Shown here: positions 1 through 6,095 of the stretch, in pieces | Position numbering within the stretch: the first letter of the stretch is position 1 | Layout: the number at the start of each line of letters is the position of its first letter | From: Candidatus Methanomethylophilaceae archaeon | GTDB taxonomy: Archaea > Thermoplasmatota > Thermoplasmata > Methanomassiliicoccales > Methanomethylophilaceae | NCBI GenBank assembly: GCA_011620825.1 | Contig: WOYN01000080.1 | Span: forward strand, 1 to 8,130 | DNA: 8,130 nt | Reading direction: 5' to 3' | Notes under the pieces: model-generated | What the model saw: only the letters and a program-made list of their open reading frames with translations | The model's database searches: none | Told to the model about the DNA's origin: nothing | Program-made: the position numbers and the translations under genes

Positions 1-1491
1 CCCGTCCATAGACAGTACCGTGCCTGCCATTTTTTTGTTATCAGCCAGCAGAGAGGCCGCATGGGCCCAATGATGCTGGACGTCTACATAGGGTATGTCA
101 TATTCTTCTACGAGTTTTCTGCTGACCCTGCGGTTCGAATACCCGGGATGGAGGTCTCCGGCCACGATCTCGGGGGTGGCGCCCGTTAGGTTCAGGAGGT
201 TCCGGATCGAACTTTCCAGATATTCGGGGACGCCGATGCTGGCACCGTGGCCGATGTACTGCGTCTGATATATCTTCGAACCTTTGGAGACCGCGCCGGT
301 CAGATTCTCCTGCGCGCCTATCCCGACGACGTTGCCACGAAGCTCAGGATCGGTCTCTATGGATGATGGGATGTTTCCCCGTGATTTACGTATGAAGTAG
401 GAATGGCCCTTGTAGATGCGCAATACGCTGTCGTCCGCGCGGTTGATTATATCCTGATTGTGAAGAAGGTACATGTCGGCGCCCATTTCCAAAATCTCGG
501 AATCGTCTGTTATCATCGGTTCGCCCGGAGGGTTGGCAGATGTCATCACCAACGCATCTTCCCTCATATTGTCGAAGAGCAGATGCTGCATTCCGGTGTA
601 AGGCAGGAAGATACCGATGTTGTCAAGTCCCGGGGCTACATTCTCGGGCGCATCGTTCTTGTCCACCAGGACGATGGGGCGGTGCGGGGACATGATCTCC
701 CGTATCTCGTCATCGTTCGGTCTGCCGTATTTTTTCAAGGCGTCCATGTCGCGGGCCATTATCGCAAAAGGTTTCTGCGGCCTGTCATACCAATCCCTGA
801 GACGGCCTATATTGTCCAGGGTGCAGCATATGTGCATTCCTCCCCAGCTCTTGGCGATACCGATATTTCCGTCAGAGAGCATGCCCGCGAAAGTCTGTAT
901 GGGATCGCCCGAGACCACACTGCCGTCATGGTCAAGAAGGTAGTATGAAGGGCCGCATACAGGGCAACATATTGTTTGATGATGGAACCGTCTCTCTGCA
1001 GGGTCGTCGAACTCCTTCCTGCATTCCGGGCAGACAGGGAATTCTGACATCGACGTATTCTGTCTGTCGTAAGGCAGAGCGGACAGCAGAGTGAAGCGCG
1101 CCCCGCAGTCGGTACAAGAGGTGAATGCATATCCCGAACGCCGTCCGGGAGACCTGATCTCATGGAGGCATGTGTCACATATCGCCGTATCCGTAGGGAT
1201 GGATACGCTCTCACCACCCGACGAAGATCCGACAATGGAAAATTCTTTGAAGTGGGGCATCTCCATCTCCGTGACAGAGACATCCTCTATCACGGCAAGC
1301 GGAGGTAGATTGTCATATAGTTCCCTGAGCAGGCCGCCGTCGCGTTCGGCCTCTATTATGACGTCGGAACCGCTGTTCCACACCCTGCCCCGGATGCCCA
1401 GCTTGGATGCCGCACGGTATACCGCGGGACGGAAGCCGACGCCCTGGACTGTTCCTTTGATCAGTATGCGTACTCCGCTTGGTTTCGTCAT
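1..1491 (-). CDS. hypF: Carbamoyltransferase HypF, [NiFe]-hydrogenase maturation (3' end beyond window)
   Basis: HypF carbamoylates the C-terminal cysteine of HypE using carbamoyl phosphate and ATP, the first step toward the CN ligands of the [NiFe]-hydrogenase active site in the cytoplasm. 497 codons are visible, and the family usually has about 750. The domains appear in canonical order. An acylphosphatase domain carries GTVQGVGFRP at residues 13-22. The first zinc finger has C105-x2-C108 and C126-x2-C129; the second has C154-x2-C157 and C176-x2-C179, followed by GP. A YrdC-like domain spans roughly 200-370, with KPFAIM at 240-245, MTSANPPGEP at 316-325 and a DDSV motif near 353-356. The Kae1-like domain begins after about 385, with DLHPGY and VQHHWAHAASL just before the edge; the open frame continues off the window. 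The ATG at 1491 forms an ATGA overlap with the upstream phosphorylase stop, and no Shine-Dalgarno sequence is visible, so translational coupling is likely. No frameshift or missing key residue was found in the visible part. Confidence 0.96.
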   Translation of the reverse strand, partial: MTKPSGVRILIKGTVQGVGFRPAVYRAASKLGIRGRVWNSGSDVIIEAERDGGLLRELYDNLPPLAVIEDVSVTEMEMPHFKEFSIVGSSSGGESVSIPTDTAICDTCLHEIRSPGRRSGYAFTSCTDCGARFTLLSALPYDRQNTSMSEFPVCPECRKEFDDPAERRFHHQTICCPVCGPSYYLLDHDGSVVSGDPIQTFAGMLSDGNIGIAKSWGGMHICCTLDNIGRLRDWYDRPQKPFAIMARDMDALKKYGRPNDDEIREIMSPHRPIVLVDKNDAPENVAPGLDNIGIFLPYTGMQHLLFDNMREDALVMTSANPPGEPMITDDSEILEMGADMYLLHNQDIINRADDSVLRIYKGHSYFIRKSRGNIPSSIETDPELRGNVVGIGAQENLTGAVSKGSKIYQTQYIGHGASIGVPEYLESSIRNLLNLTGATPEIVAGDLHPGYSNRRVSRKLVEEYDIPYVDVQHHWAHAASLLADNKKMAGTVLSMDG

Positions 1492-2285
1492 GGCAGTAGT
1501 TTCAGATGCTTGAGCGACCCCGCGGTCTCGGCGACGTCCGAGCATCCGCACTCGCCCGCTTTGATCCGGGGGAGCCCCGTCTCAAGCAGCTTGGAAATGT
1601 AGTTCAGGCATTTTGCCATCGTGTCCGAGACCATCTTTGTGTCGACCGGCTCGTCCTTCCACATGTCGTAATCGGTGACGGTCGCGAGACTGCAGTAGCA
1701 CATACCCAGCTCTTTGGCGAGCTGGCATTCCGGCACGAGAGTCATTCCTATTACGTCGGCATAGTTTCTGAACATGTTGCTCTCTGCCTTGGTTGAGAAC
1801 CTAGGGCCCTCGATGCATATGTAAGTTCCGCCGATGTGGCATTTTATTCCGAGATTCTTCGCAGTGTCTGCAAAAACCTCGGACATATGGGGGCAGAAAG
1901 GCTCCGGCAGGCTGATATGGATCGCAGCATCGTCAATGAAGGTCAGATCGCGCCTCTTTGTAAAGTCTATGAAATCGTCAACTATCACAAGGTCCCCCGG
2001 AGCGTATTCCTCCCGAAGGGACCCTACTGCGCATGCCGAGATGACCATCTCGACGCCCAGCTTCTTCAATGCCCACATGTTCGCCCTGTATGGCACCCCC
2101 GTCGGGTTGAAGCGGTGGTCTTCCCCGTGACGGTAGAGGAATGCGACCTCTACGCCGTTCATTTTTCCAACACGGATGTCATCTGCGGGCTTGCCGTAGG
2201 GTGTGTCGGGACATTCTATGGATTCGACTTTGAAGGTATCTTTGCTGTAGATTCCCGTGCCGCCGATGATCGCAATTCTAGGCAT
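1488..2285 (-). CDS. mtnP: S-methyl-5'-thioadenosine / thioinosine phosphorylase (MTAP family)
   Basis: This 265-residue protein is a trimeric-type (PNP/MTAP class 2) nucleoside phosphorylase. It should cleave methylthioadenosine, methylthioinosine or a related nucleoside with phosphate to give the free base and a ribose-1-phosphate derivative. Visible signatures are IIGGTGIY at 6-13 (phosphate loop), YRHGEDH at 51-57, PTGVPYRANMWALKKLGV at 61-78, CAVGSLREEY at 85-94, EGPRFSTKAES at 159-169, and TDYDMW at 204-209. The two aspartates of TDYD match the adenine-recognising aspartates of human MTAP, which favours a 6-aminopurine substrate. Some archaeal homologues nevertheless act on methylthioinosine, so specificity stays open. 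A C-x-C pair (C246, C248) sits near the C-terminus. There is no Shine-Dalgarno sequence before the ATG. A TATA box about 25 nt upstream suggests a leaderless transcript and a separate unit with hypF, which it overlaps by 4 nt. Confidence 0.93.
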   Translation of the reverse strand: MPRIAIIGGTGIYSKDTFKVESIECPDTPYGKPADDIRVGKMNGVEVAFLYRHGEDHRFNPTGVPYRANMWALKKLGVEMVISACAVGSLREEYAPGDLVIVDDFIDFTKRRDLTFIDDAAIHISLPEPFCPHMSEVFADTAKNLGIKCHIGGTYICIEGPRFSTKAESNMFRNYADVIGMTLVPECQLAKELGMCYCSLATVTDYDMWKDEPVDTKMVSDTMAKCLNYISKLLETGLPRIKAGECGCSDVAETAGSLKHLKLLP

Positions 2286-2306
2286 GCCTACGCATTATAA
2301 TCAGAG

Positions 2307-2312
2307 TATAAA
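2307..2312 (-). promoter_or_regulatory. Putative TATA box for the phosphorylase-hypF unit
   Basis: The 63-nt gap between the PHP gene and the phosphorylase contains TTTATA on the minus strand, centred about 25 nt before the ATG at 2285. That is the usual archaeal TATA-to-start distance, so transcription would begin at or very near the start codon. The start has no Shine-Dalgarno sequence, which fits a leaderless mRNA. No strong BRE was recognised. Only a four-T run follows the upstream PHP stop, so any terminator between the two units is weak and read-through is possible. Confidence 0.5.
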
Positions 2313-2348
2313 CCAACTGGTATCGGCGGCGTCGACAGTCCAAAATGA

Positions 2349-2996
2349 TCATAGATGCCTTATGACTTCATAAGGCGTCACGCGGACCGCCCTGCTCGCC
2401 TCTTCCATCGTCAGGCCTGCGCCTAGGGCGACCTTCATCGCCATCTCTTCGGTCATAAGATTTTCGGGTGAATGCGTGTCCGAATCGACGACCATCATCG
2501 CCCCGACCCTTCTGGCCATACATGCGACGTGACCGTTGGTGATATTGTGCCACATGCGACCGGTTATCTCCAGGACGACATCGTTGTCGGCGGCGGCCTG
2601 CGCCTCCTTTTCGGTTATAAGTCCGGGGTGTGCAAGGATGTCAATGTCCGGATTCGTTGCCGCAGCGAGGTTGGTACCTTCGGCGACAGGCTCGGAGACG
2701 GTCTCGCCGTGGACGACGATCCACTCCGCGCCCAGCTTCCTTGCTCTTCTTGCTATCTCGGCTATCTTCGAAGGGGGCACATGGGTGATTTCGACCCCCG
2801 GGATCACCTTTATATGGTCGTCGCTGAGATCCACCGCTTTAACAAGGTTGGTAACGACATACTCTAAATTTGTCATGTCGACATGGTCCGTGATGGCAAT
2901 GGCGTCATGTCCGAGGAACATTGCTCTTCTTACAAGTTCTGCGGGGATCAGGTCCCCGTCGCTAAAAACCGTATGACTGTGAAGGTCTACTCTCAC
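2349..2996 (-). CDS. PHP-domain phosphoesterase, candidate histidinol-phosphate phosphatase (HisJ-like)
   Basis: This is a 215-residue metal-dependent hydrolase of the PHP superfamily. The expected metal ligands all seem present: DLHSH (H6, H8), D13, ITDH (H38), PGVE (E69), VVHGE (H96), LAHPG (H123) and DSDTH (D173, H175). PHP proteins of the HisJ/HIS2 group dephosphorylate histidinol phosphate to histidinol. This one is shorter than Bacillus HisJ (about 270 residues), so homology alone does not settle the substrate. Context supports the role: it is the last gene of the his operon, overlaps hisIE by 4 nt, and the operon's HisB has no phosphatase domain. The start is GTG at 2996 inside a GTGA overlap, preceded by a strong purine-rich site (3002-3008) at 5 nt. 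Another PHP activity, such as a different sugar- or nucleotide-phosphate phosphatase, cannot be excluded. Confidence 0.9.
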   Translation of the reverse strand: MRVDLHSHTVFSDGDLIPAELVRRAMFLGHDAIAITDHVDMTNLEYVVTNLVKAVDLSDDHIKVIPGVEITHVPPSKIAEIARRARKLGAEWIVVHGETVSEPVAEGTNLAAATNPDIDILAHPGLITEKEAQAAADNDVVLEITGRMWHNITNGHVACMARRVGAMMVVDSDTHSPENLMTEEMAMKVALGAGLTMEEASRAVRVTPYEVIRHL

Positions 2997-3595
2997 TGTC
3001 TCCTCTCCGAAAGCTCTTCATATGTCTTCTCGACCGGCAGTTCTTTCGCCTCCGCCAAAACCATTACGTGGTAGATCAAATCCGCAAGCTCCTTGGATGC
3101 CGAATCTGCGTCCCCATCTTTAACACTGAGCACGAACTCGGCCGCCTCCTCAACGACCTTTTTGCACATCTGGGTCTCATTGTTCATGAGTTTGCAGGTG
3201 TAGCTTTCGTCGGAGGGGTTCTCCTTTCTGTCCTTTATCACCCTTGCAAGCTCCGGAATGACGGCCATAGTACTGACCGTGGTTCCATAGAGGACCTCGT
3301 CGAAGCAGGAAGGTTTGCCGAGATGGCACGCGACACCGGTCTGATCGACCCTGACCAGCAGCGTATCTGCATCGCAGTCCGTCTGTATCGACACTATCCT
3401 CTGGACGTTACCGGACTCCTCGCCCTTTTTCCAGAGTTTTTGTCTGCTCCTCGACCAGAAATGCGTATATCCCGTGCTCTCCATAAGGCCCACGGTTTCT
3501 GCATTCGCCCATGCGACCATCAGCACCTCGTTGGTCCTTCGGTCCTGTACCACAACCGGTATCAGTCCGTTTGTGTCATATTTCAGGTCGGTCAT
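2993..3595 (-). CDS. hisIE: Bifunctional phosphoribosyl-AMP cyclohydrolase / phosphoribosyl-ATP pyrophosphatase
   Basis: This 200-residue fused enzyme catalyses steps 2 and 3 of histidine synthesis: PR-ATP to PR-AMP plus pyrophosphate (HisE half), then opening of the adenine ring to ProFAR (HisI half). The N-terminal HisI domain (about 1-115) shows [15 protein letters not shown] at 45-59, the metal site DCDADT at 73-78, and the zinc-type cysteines C90 and C97 in ACHLGKPSC. The C-terminal HisE domain (about 128-200) starts at SYTCKL and carries [10 protein letters not shown] at 145-154 and [12 protein letters not shown] at 169-180, the acidic MazG-like magnesium site. Length is typical of HisIE fusions. 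The ATG at 3595 lies in an ATGA overlap with the hisF stop, and the gene's own TGA overlaps the next gene's GTG, so translation is probably coupled on both sides. Confidence 0.96.
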   Translation of the reverse strand: MTDLKYDTNGLIPVVVQDRRTNEVLMVAWANAETVGLMESTGYTHFWSRSRQKLWKKGEESGNVQRIVSIQTDCDADTLLVRVDQTGVACHLGKPSCFDEVLYGTTVSTMAVIPELARVIKDRKENPSDESYTCKLMNNETQMCKKVVEEAAEFVLSVKDGDADSASKELADLIYHVMVLAEAKELPVEKTYEELSERRQ

Positions 3596-4344
3596 CTCAC
3601 TGCGACCCCCCTGTCCCTGAGATATTCTTTGACCTCTGATACAGTGAATTCCCTATAGTGGAACACTGAAGCGGCCAGGGCGGCAGCCGCACCGGTCAGC
3701 GTCAGAACTTCATAGATGTGTTCCATCGACCCGCAACCGCCCGATGCTATTACGGGGACGGACACTGCATCGGCCACCGCGGCCGTCAGCGGAACATCGT
3801 ACCCGGTCTTGGCGCCGTCGGCGTCCATGGATGTCAGGAGTATCTCTCCGGCTCCGAGGTCCGTGGCCTTCTGAGACCATTCGATCGCATCGAGTCCGGT
3901 CGACCGTGTTCCGCCATGGGTGAAAACCTCCCATCTGCCATCGTTCAGTTTTGCGTCTATGGCCACGACCACGCACTGCTTCCCGAACCTTTCCGCACAT
4001 TCCGTTATGACGTCGGGATTGGATATGGCGGCGGAGTTCATCGACACCTTGTCGGCCCCGGCATTGAGAGCCAGCCTCATGTCTTCTGCGGTCTTTATGC
4101 CCCCGCCCACGCAGAGCGGTATGAACAGGTTCTTGGCGGTCCTGGAAACGACGTCCAGCATCGTGGTCCTCGATTCGAGCGATGCCGATATGTCCAGGAA
4201 CGTCACCTCGTCTGCCCCCTGCCTCTCGTATTCGGAGGCCATTTCCGGAGGATCTCCCACATCCCTCAGATCTTTGAAGTGTATGCCCTTCACGACCTTC
4301 CCGTTCTTCATGTCGAGGCATGGAATGATCCTTTTTTTCAGCAT
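3592..4344 (-). CDS. hisF: Imidazole glycerol phosphate synthase, cyclase subunit HisF
   Basis: HisF is the (beta/alpha)8-barrel cyclase subunit that takes ammonia from HisH and converts PRFAR to imidazole glycerol phosphate plus AICAR. The protein begins [19 protein letters not shown]. Other visible motifs are [57 protein letters not shown] and VIASGGCGS, which together supply the two phosphate sites and both catalytic aspartates. Two adjacent ATGs exist (4347 and 4344). The second is preferred because the Shine-Dalgarno GAGGTG (4350-4355) is then 5 nt away instead of 2, and because it numbers the catalytic residues D11 and D130, as in Thermotoga HisF. It overlaps the hisB stop by 1 nt (4 nt with the first ATG). 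Its partner hisH is in the same operon but separated from it by hisA, the regulator and hisB. Confidence 0.97.
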   Translation of the reverse strand: MLKKRIIPCLDMKNGKVVKGIHFKDLRDVGDPPEMASEYERQGADEVTFLDISASLESRTTMLDVVSRTAKNLFIPLCVGGGIKTAEDMRLALNAGADKVSMNSAAISNPDVITECAERFGKQCVVVAIDAKLNDGRWEVFTHGGTRSTGLDAIEWSQKATDLGAGEILLTSMDADGAKTGYDVPLTAAVADAVSVPVIASGGCGSMEHIYEVLTLTGAAAALAASVFHYREFTVSEVKEYLRDRGVAVR

Positions 4345-4892
4345 CATGCCACCTCTGCTCTGTCCTTGGTGCTAAGCTCCGTTTTGCGGGGGCGTGTAGC
4401 CTCGTGGATGGCCCTGCCCAGGGATTTGAAGGAAGCCTCGATGATATGATGCTCGTCGAATCCGCGAACCACGGCAATATGCAGCGTCAAACCAGCTGAC
4501 ATGGCGAAACTTCTGAAGAAGTGCGCATAGAGGTTATCGGGGCAGTCTATATCTGCGAAAGGCCTGTCCACAATATCCACGGATACCATTGCCAGTGCGT
4601 CGTCCATGGGTATGAATTCTGTGGCGACCCTCTCGACCGGTCCGTTTCCCAGAGCCTTCTTGAAAGCGGCCCCTAAAGTTATGGCGACATCCTCTATGAT
4701 GTGGTGATCGTTATCCCCCTCGGCGACAAGTTTGAGATCGAACGAGGCATACCTGGCGAGCGTTTCGATCATATGCTTCAGAAATTGGATGCTGCAATCG
4801 ACCTGGAACGTGCCGGTACCGTCAAGGTCCAGCTCCGCTACGACCCTGGTCTCCCTCGTACTTCGTTCCACCTTTGCCCTTCTTCCAGTCAT
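4344..4892 (-). CDS. hisB: Imidazoleglycerol-phosphate dehydratase HisB (monofunctional, divergent)
   Basis: The enzyme dehydrates imidazole glycerol phosphate to imidazole acetol phosphate, using two manganese ions. The 182-residue protein keeps both internal-repeat metal motifs: DHHIIED (H63, H64, E67) and [10 protein letters not shown] (H148, H149, E152). It also keeps H40, H124 in [13 protein letters not shown] at 11-15, R110, K156 and the C-terminal STK at 174-176. It has no N-terminal phosphatase domain. Two features differ from common HisB proteins. The segment usually reading F-x-DHM-L...KHG is here [14 protein letters not shown], so the Asp and the second His are replaced. The stretch between DIVDRPF and AHFF is roughly ten residues shorter than usual. 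Sulfolobus HisB shares similar substitutions, so this looks like an archaeal variant rather than a dead enzyme. There is no Shine-Dalgarno sequence before the ATG; a TATA-like element lies about 26 nt upstream. Confidence 0.93.
   Translation of the reverse strand: MTGRRAKVERSTRETRVVAELDLDGTGTFQVDCSIQFLKHMIETLARYASFDLKLVAEGDNDHHIIEDVAITLGAAFKKALGNGPVERVATEFIPMDDALAMVSVDIVDRPFADIDCPDNLYAHFFRSFAMSAGLTLHIAVVRGFDEHHIIEASFKSLGRAIHEATRPRKTELSTKDRAEVA
4350..4355 (-). promoter_or_regulatory. Ribosome binding site deciding between two hisF start codons
   Basis: GAGGTG on the minus strand, inside the end of hisB, is followed by GC and two consecutive ATG codons. Spacing is 2 nt to the first and 5 nt to the second, so the second ATG is the better placed start. 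Confidence 0.6.
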
Positions 4893-4902
4893 CGTTTCTG
4901 AG

Positions 4903-4915
4903 AGGGCTTGGCCCT
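4903..4915. promoter_or_regulatory. Short palindrome in the hisB promoter region, possible operator
   Basis: AGGGC-TTG-GCCCT is a perfect 5-bp inverted repeat around a 3-nt centre. It sits between the TATA-like element and the hisB start, abutting the TATA, where a bound repressor would block the promoter. It lies directly downstream of the HTH regulator gene. The half-sites are short, no second copy was seen at the other putative promoters, and it could be a chance hairpin. Confidence 0.25.
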
Positions 4916-4922
4916 ATAATAA
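4915..4922 (-). promoter_or_regulatory. Putative internal TATA box upstream of hisB
   Basis: TTATTATA on the minus strand lies in the 45-nt gap between the regulator and hisB, centred about 26 nt before the hisB ATG. It would give a leaderless hisB transcript, in keeping with the lack of a Shine-Dalgarno sequence there. The match to the archaeal TATA consensus is moderate. Confidence 0.4.
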
Positions 4923-4937
4923 CTGTTGCGGGTTCGT

Positions 4938-5330
4938 TCAGGCAATGCTGATGTTGAAGCGCGGGCATTCCAAACAGGCGGCGGGCAGACCGTGGCAGCC
5001 TCTTGCGCCGTAAAGTTCTTTGATCATGCCGCTTTTCTTCACAAAACCGCAGATCGAACAGAGGACCTCGGTCACATCGTACCCTTCGGCTATCATGGCG
5101 GCCGCCTTTCCGATCATTTCGTAGAATCCTTCGCGGTTGGGGCTGCTCTCGATGAGCTCGCTCCCGCCCCTGGTCCCCTTGAGGTATTGCGAGACCGCCG
5201 ATCCAGTAACACCGAACGCTTCTGCGACACGGACCTGTGTGTAGCCGTGTTCTTCAACAAGACACCTGGCTATTGCGCCTCTGGCGGTAGGTAGGACGTC
5301 TGCGACGATAAGTTCGCACGGTAGGAACAT
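4938..5330 (-). CDS. HTH transcriptional regulator with C-terminal cysteine cluster (COG2522-like)
   Basis: This is a 130-residue cytoplasmic protein with no membrane segment. Residues about 29-52 (GYTQVRVAEAFGVTGSAVSQYLKG) form a clear helix-turn-helix of the XRE/sigma-like type. The central part (about 65-88) is helical. The C-terminus holds five cysteines spaced C91-x2-C94-x17-C112-x6-C119-x2-C122, in a CSICG...GCHG...CLEC pattern that looks like an iron-sulfur or zinc site. Two further cysteines are C5 and C23. The overall plan matches archaeal predicted regulators of the COG2522 type, whose function is poorly known. It lies between hisA and hisB on the same strand, 51 nt from hisA and 45 nt from hisB, and has its own TATA box. 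I infer a regulator of the his genes that may sense redox state or metal; the sequence does not prove which genes it controls. Confidence 0.85.
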   Translation of the reverse strand: MFLPCELIVADVLPTARGAIARCLVEEHGYTQVRVAEAFGVTGSAVSQYLKGTRGGSELIESSPNREGFYEMIGKAAAMIAEGYDVTEVLCSICGFVKKSGMIKELYGARGCHGLPAACLECPRFNISIA

Positions 5331-5357
5331 GATAACCAGGTGTATTAAACTCCACTG

Positions 5358-5366
5358 TATTTATAA
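5358..5366 (-). promoter_or_regulatory. Putative internal TATA box upstream of the HTH regulator
   Basis: The 51-nt hisA-regulator gap is strikingly AT-rich and contains TTATAAATA on the minus strand, a good archaeal TATA match. A start about 26 nt downstream would fall within a few nt of the ATG at 5330, giving a very short or absent leader. No Shine-Dalgarno sequence sits at the proper distance (a GGAG about 20 nt upstream is too far). This element would let the regulator, and perhaps hisB onward, be transcribed apart from hisG-hisA. Confidence 0.5.
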
Positions 5367-5381
5367 TTGATGTTTATTAAT

Positions 5382-6095
5382 TCATACGTTCCATGGCGTA
5401 TCCCATTCCCATGGCCTTATCTCGAAAGTATACAGTGCCAGACCTACAACAGCCGCAACCGCTCCCGCATCTTTTAGTATCTCCGCATCCCTTCTTTCGG
5501 TGACGCCTCCAGATGCGATAACTTTGTGGGGACAAGCGGAAATAAAATCTCTCACCTGTTTCTCGTCGACGCCTTTCTTTTTACCTTCGACGTCCACATT
5601 GGTGTTGAGAACCCCTGCAAGAGGAAGGTCTTCGATAATCTCGAACATCTGCGTCACGGTGATCGAGACGGATTCCTGCCATCCCTTCACCACGATCTTG
5701 TTTCCGCGGGTATCCATGGCAAGGGCGATACGGTCGGGATACTTGAGAGATATATGCTCCAGCCATTCAGGTTCCTTTATCGCTTTGGTGCCCAGTACGA
5801 TCTTGTCGACCCCTGCGCCTACGAGGGCATCTACGGTCTCCTCGGACCTTATGCCGCCTCCGGCCTCCACCGGAACGCCTGACCTGCGGGCTATTTTTTC
5901 AATCGAAGCCAAATTGCTGCCCTTTCCGAAAGCCGCGTCCAGATCCACCAGGTGCAGATATCCGGCGCCCTTGGAGACCCAGGACATTGCGGTCTGGAAA
6001 GGATCGGGTATCTTGACCTGCTCGCTGCCCAGTTCGCCGCCAACAAGCTGGACCACCTGCCCGTCGAGCATATCTACAGCCGGAATTATTATCAC
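5382..6095 (-). CDS. hisA: ProFAR isomerase HisA
   Basis: HisA is the (beta/alpha)8 sugar isomerase converting ProFAR to PRFAR, step 4 of the pathway. Visible motifs are MIIIPAVDMLDGQ, LHLVDLDAAFGKGSN, VEAGGGIRS, KIVLGTKAI, ALAMDTRG with GW after it, LNTNVDVEG, and VIASGGV followed by VVGLALY. The start chosen is GTG at 6095, not the in-frame GTG two codons earlier. It gives 237 residues, puts the catalytic aspartates at 8 and 128, makes a 4-nt GTGA overlap with the hisH stop, and leaves a 7-nt spacer to the purine-rich site GGAGAGG, whereas the earlier GTG overlaps that purine tract. TNVDVEG instead of the bacterial TDIxRDG is normal for methanogen HisA. The C-terminus ends in a tryptophan-rich tail (RPWEWDTPWNV). 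It is the last gene of the first his block. Confidence 0.96.
   Translation of the reverse strand: MIIIPAVDMLDGQVVQLVGGELGSEQVKIPDPFQTAMSWVSKGAGYLHLVDLDAAFGKGSNLASIEKIARRSGVPVEAGGGIRSEETVDALVGAGVDKIVLGTKAIKEPEWLEHISLKYPDRIALAMDTRGNKIVVKGWQESVSITVTQMFEIIEDLPLAGVLNTNVDVEGKKKGVDEKQVRDFISACPHKVIASGGVTERRDAEILKDAGAVAAVVGLALYTFEIRPWEWDTPWNV

Noticed and set aside
403..948. Plus-strand open frame of 181 codons
   Set aside because: It lies opposite the YrdC-like region of hypF, which translates cleanly with MTSANPPGEP and zinc-finger motifs; the plus frame shows no family signature.
2313..2348. Rho-independent-like terminator after the PHP gene
   Set aside because: Only one run of four T residues and no convincing stem; too weak to list as a terminator.
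3718..4449. Long plus-strand open frame of 243 codons opposite hisF and hisB
   Set aside because: It lies antisense to two genes with complete family motifs and shows no recognisable motif itself; it is a shadow of biased codon use.
3710..4477. Long minus-strand open frame in another phase over hisF/hisB
   Set aside because: It is rich in Arg and low-complexity, with no motif, and overlaps confirmed HisF and HisB coding sequence.
5331..5381. Possible operator palindrome in the AT-rich gap before the regulator
   Set aside because: Only imperfect, gapped inverted matches (such as GTATTTATA against GTTTAATA) could be found; they are not convincing in such AT-rich sequence.
5382..6095. HisA TNVDVEG in place of the bacterial TDIxRDG motif
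   Set aside because: Methanogen HisA proteins, such as those of Methanosarcina, carry a TNIDTEG-type motif, so this is an ordinary archaeal form.
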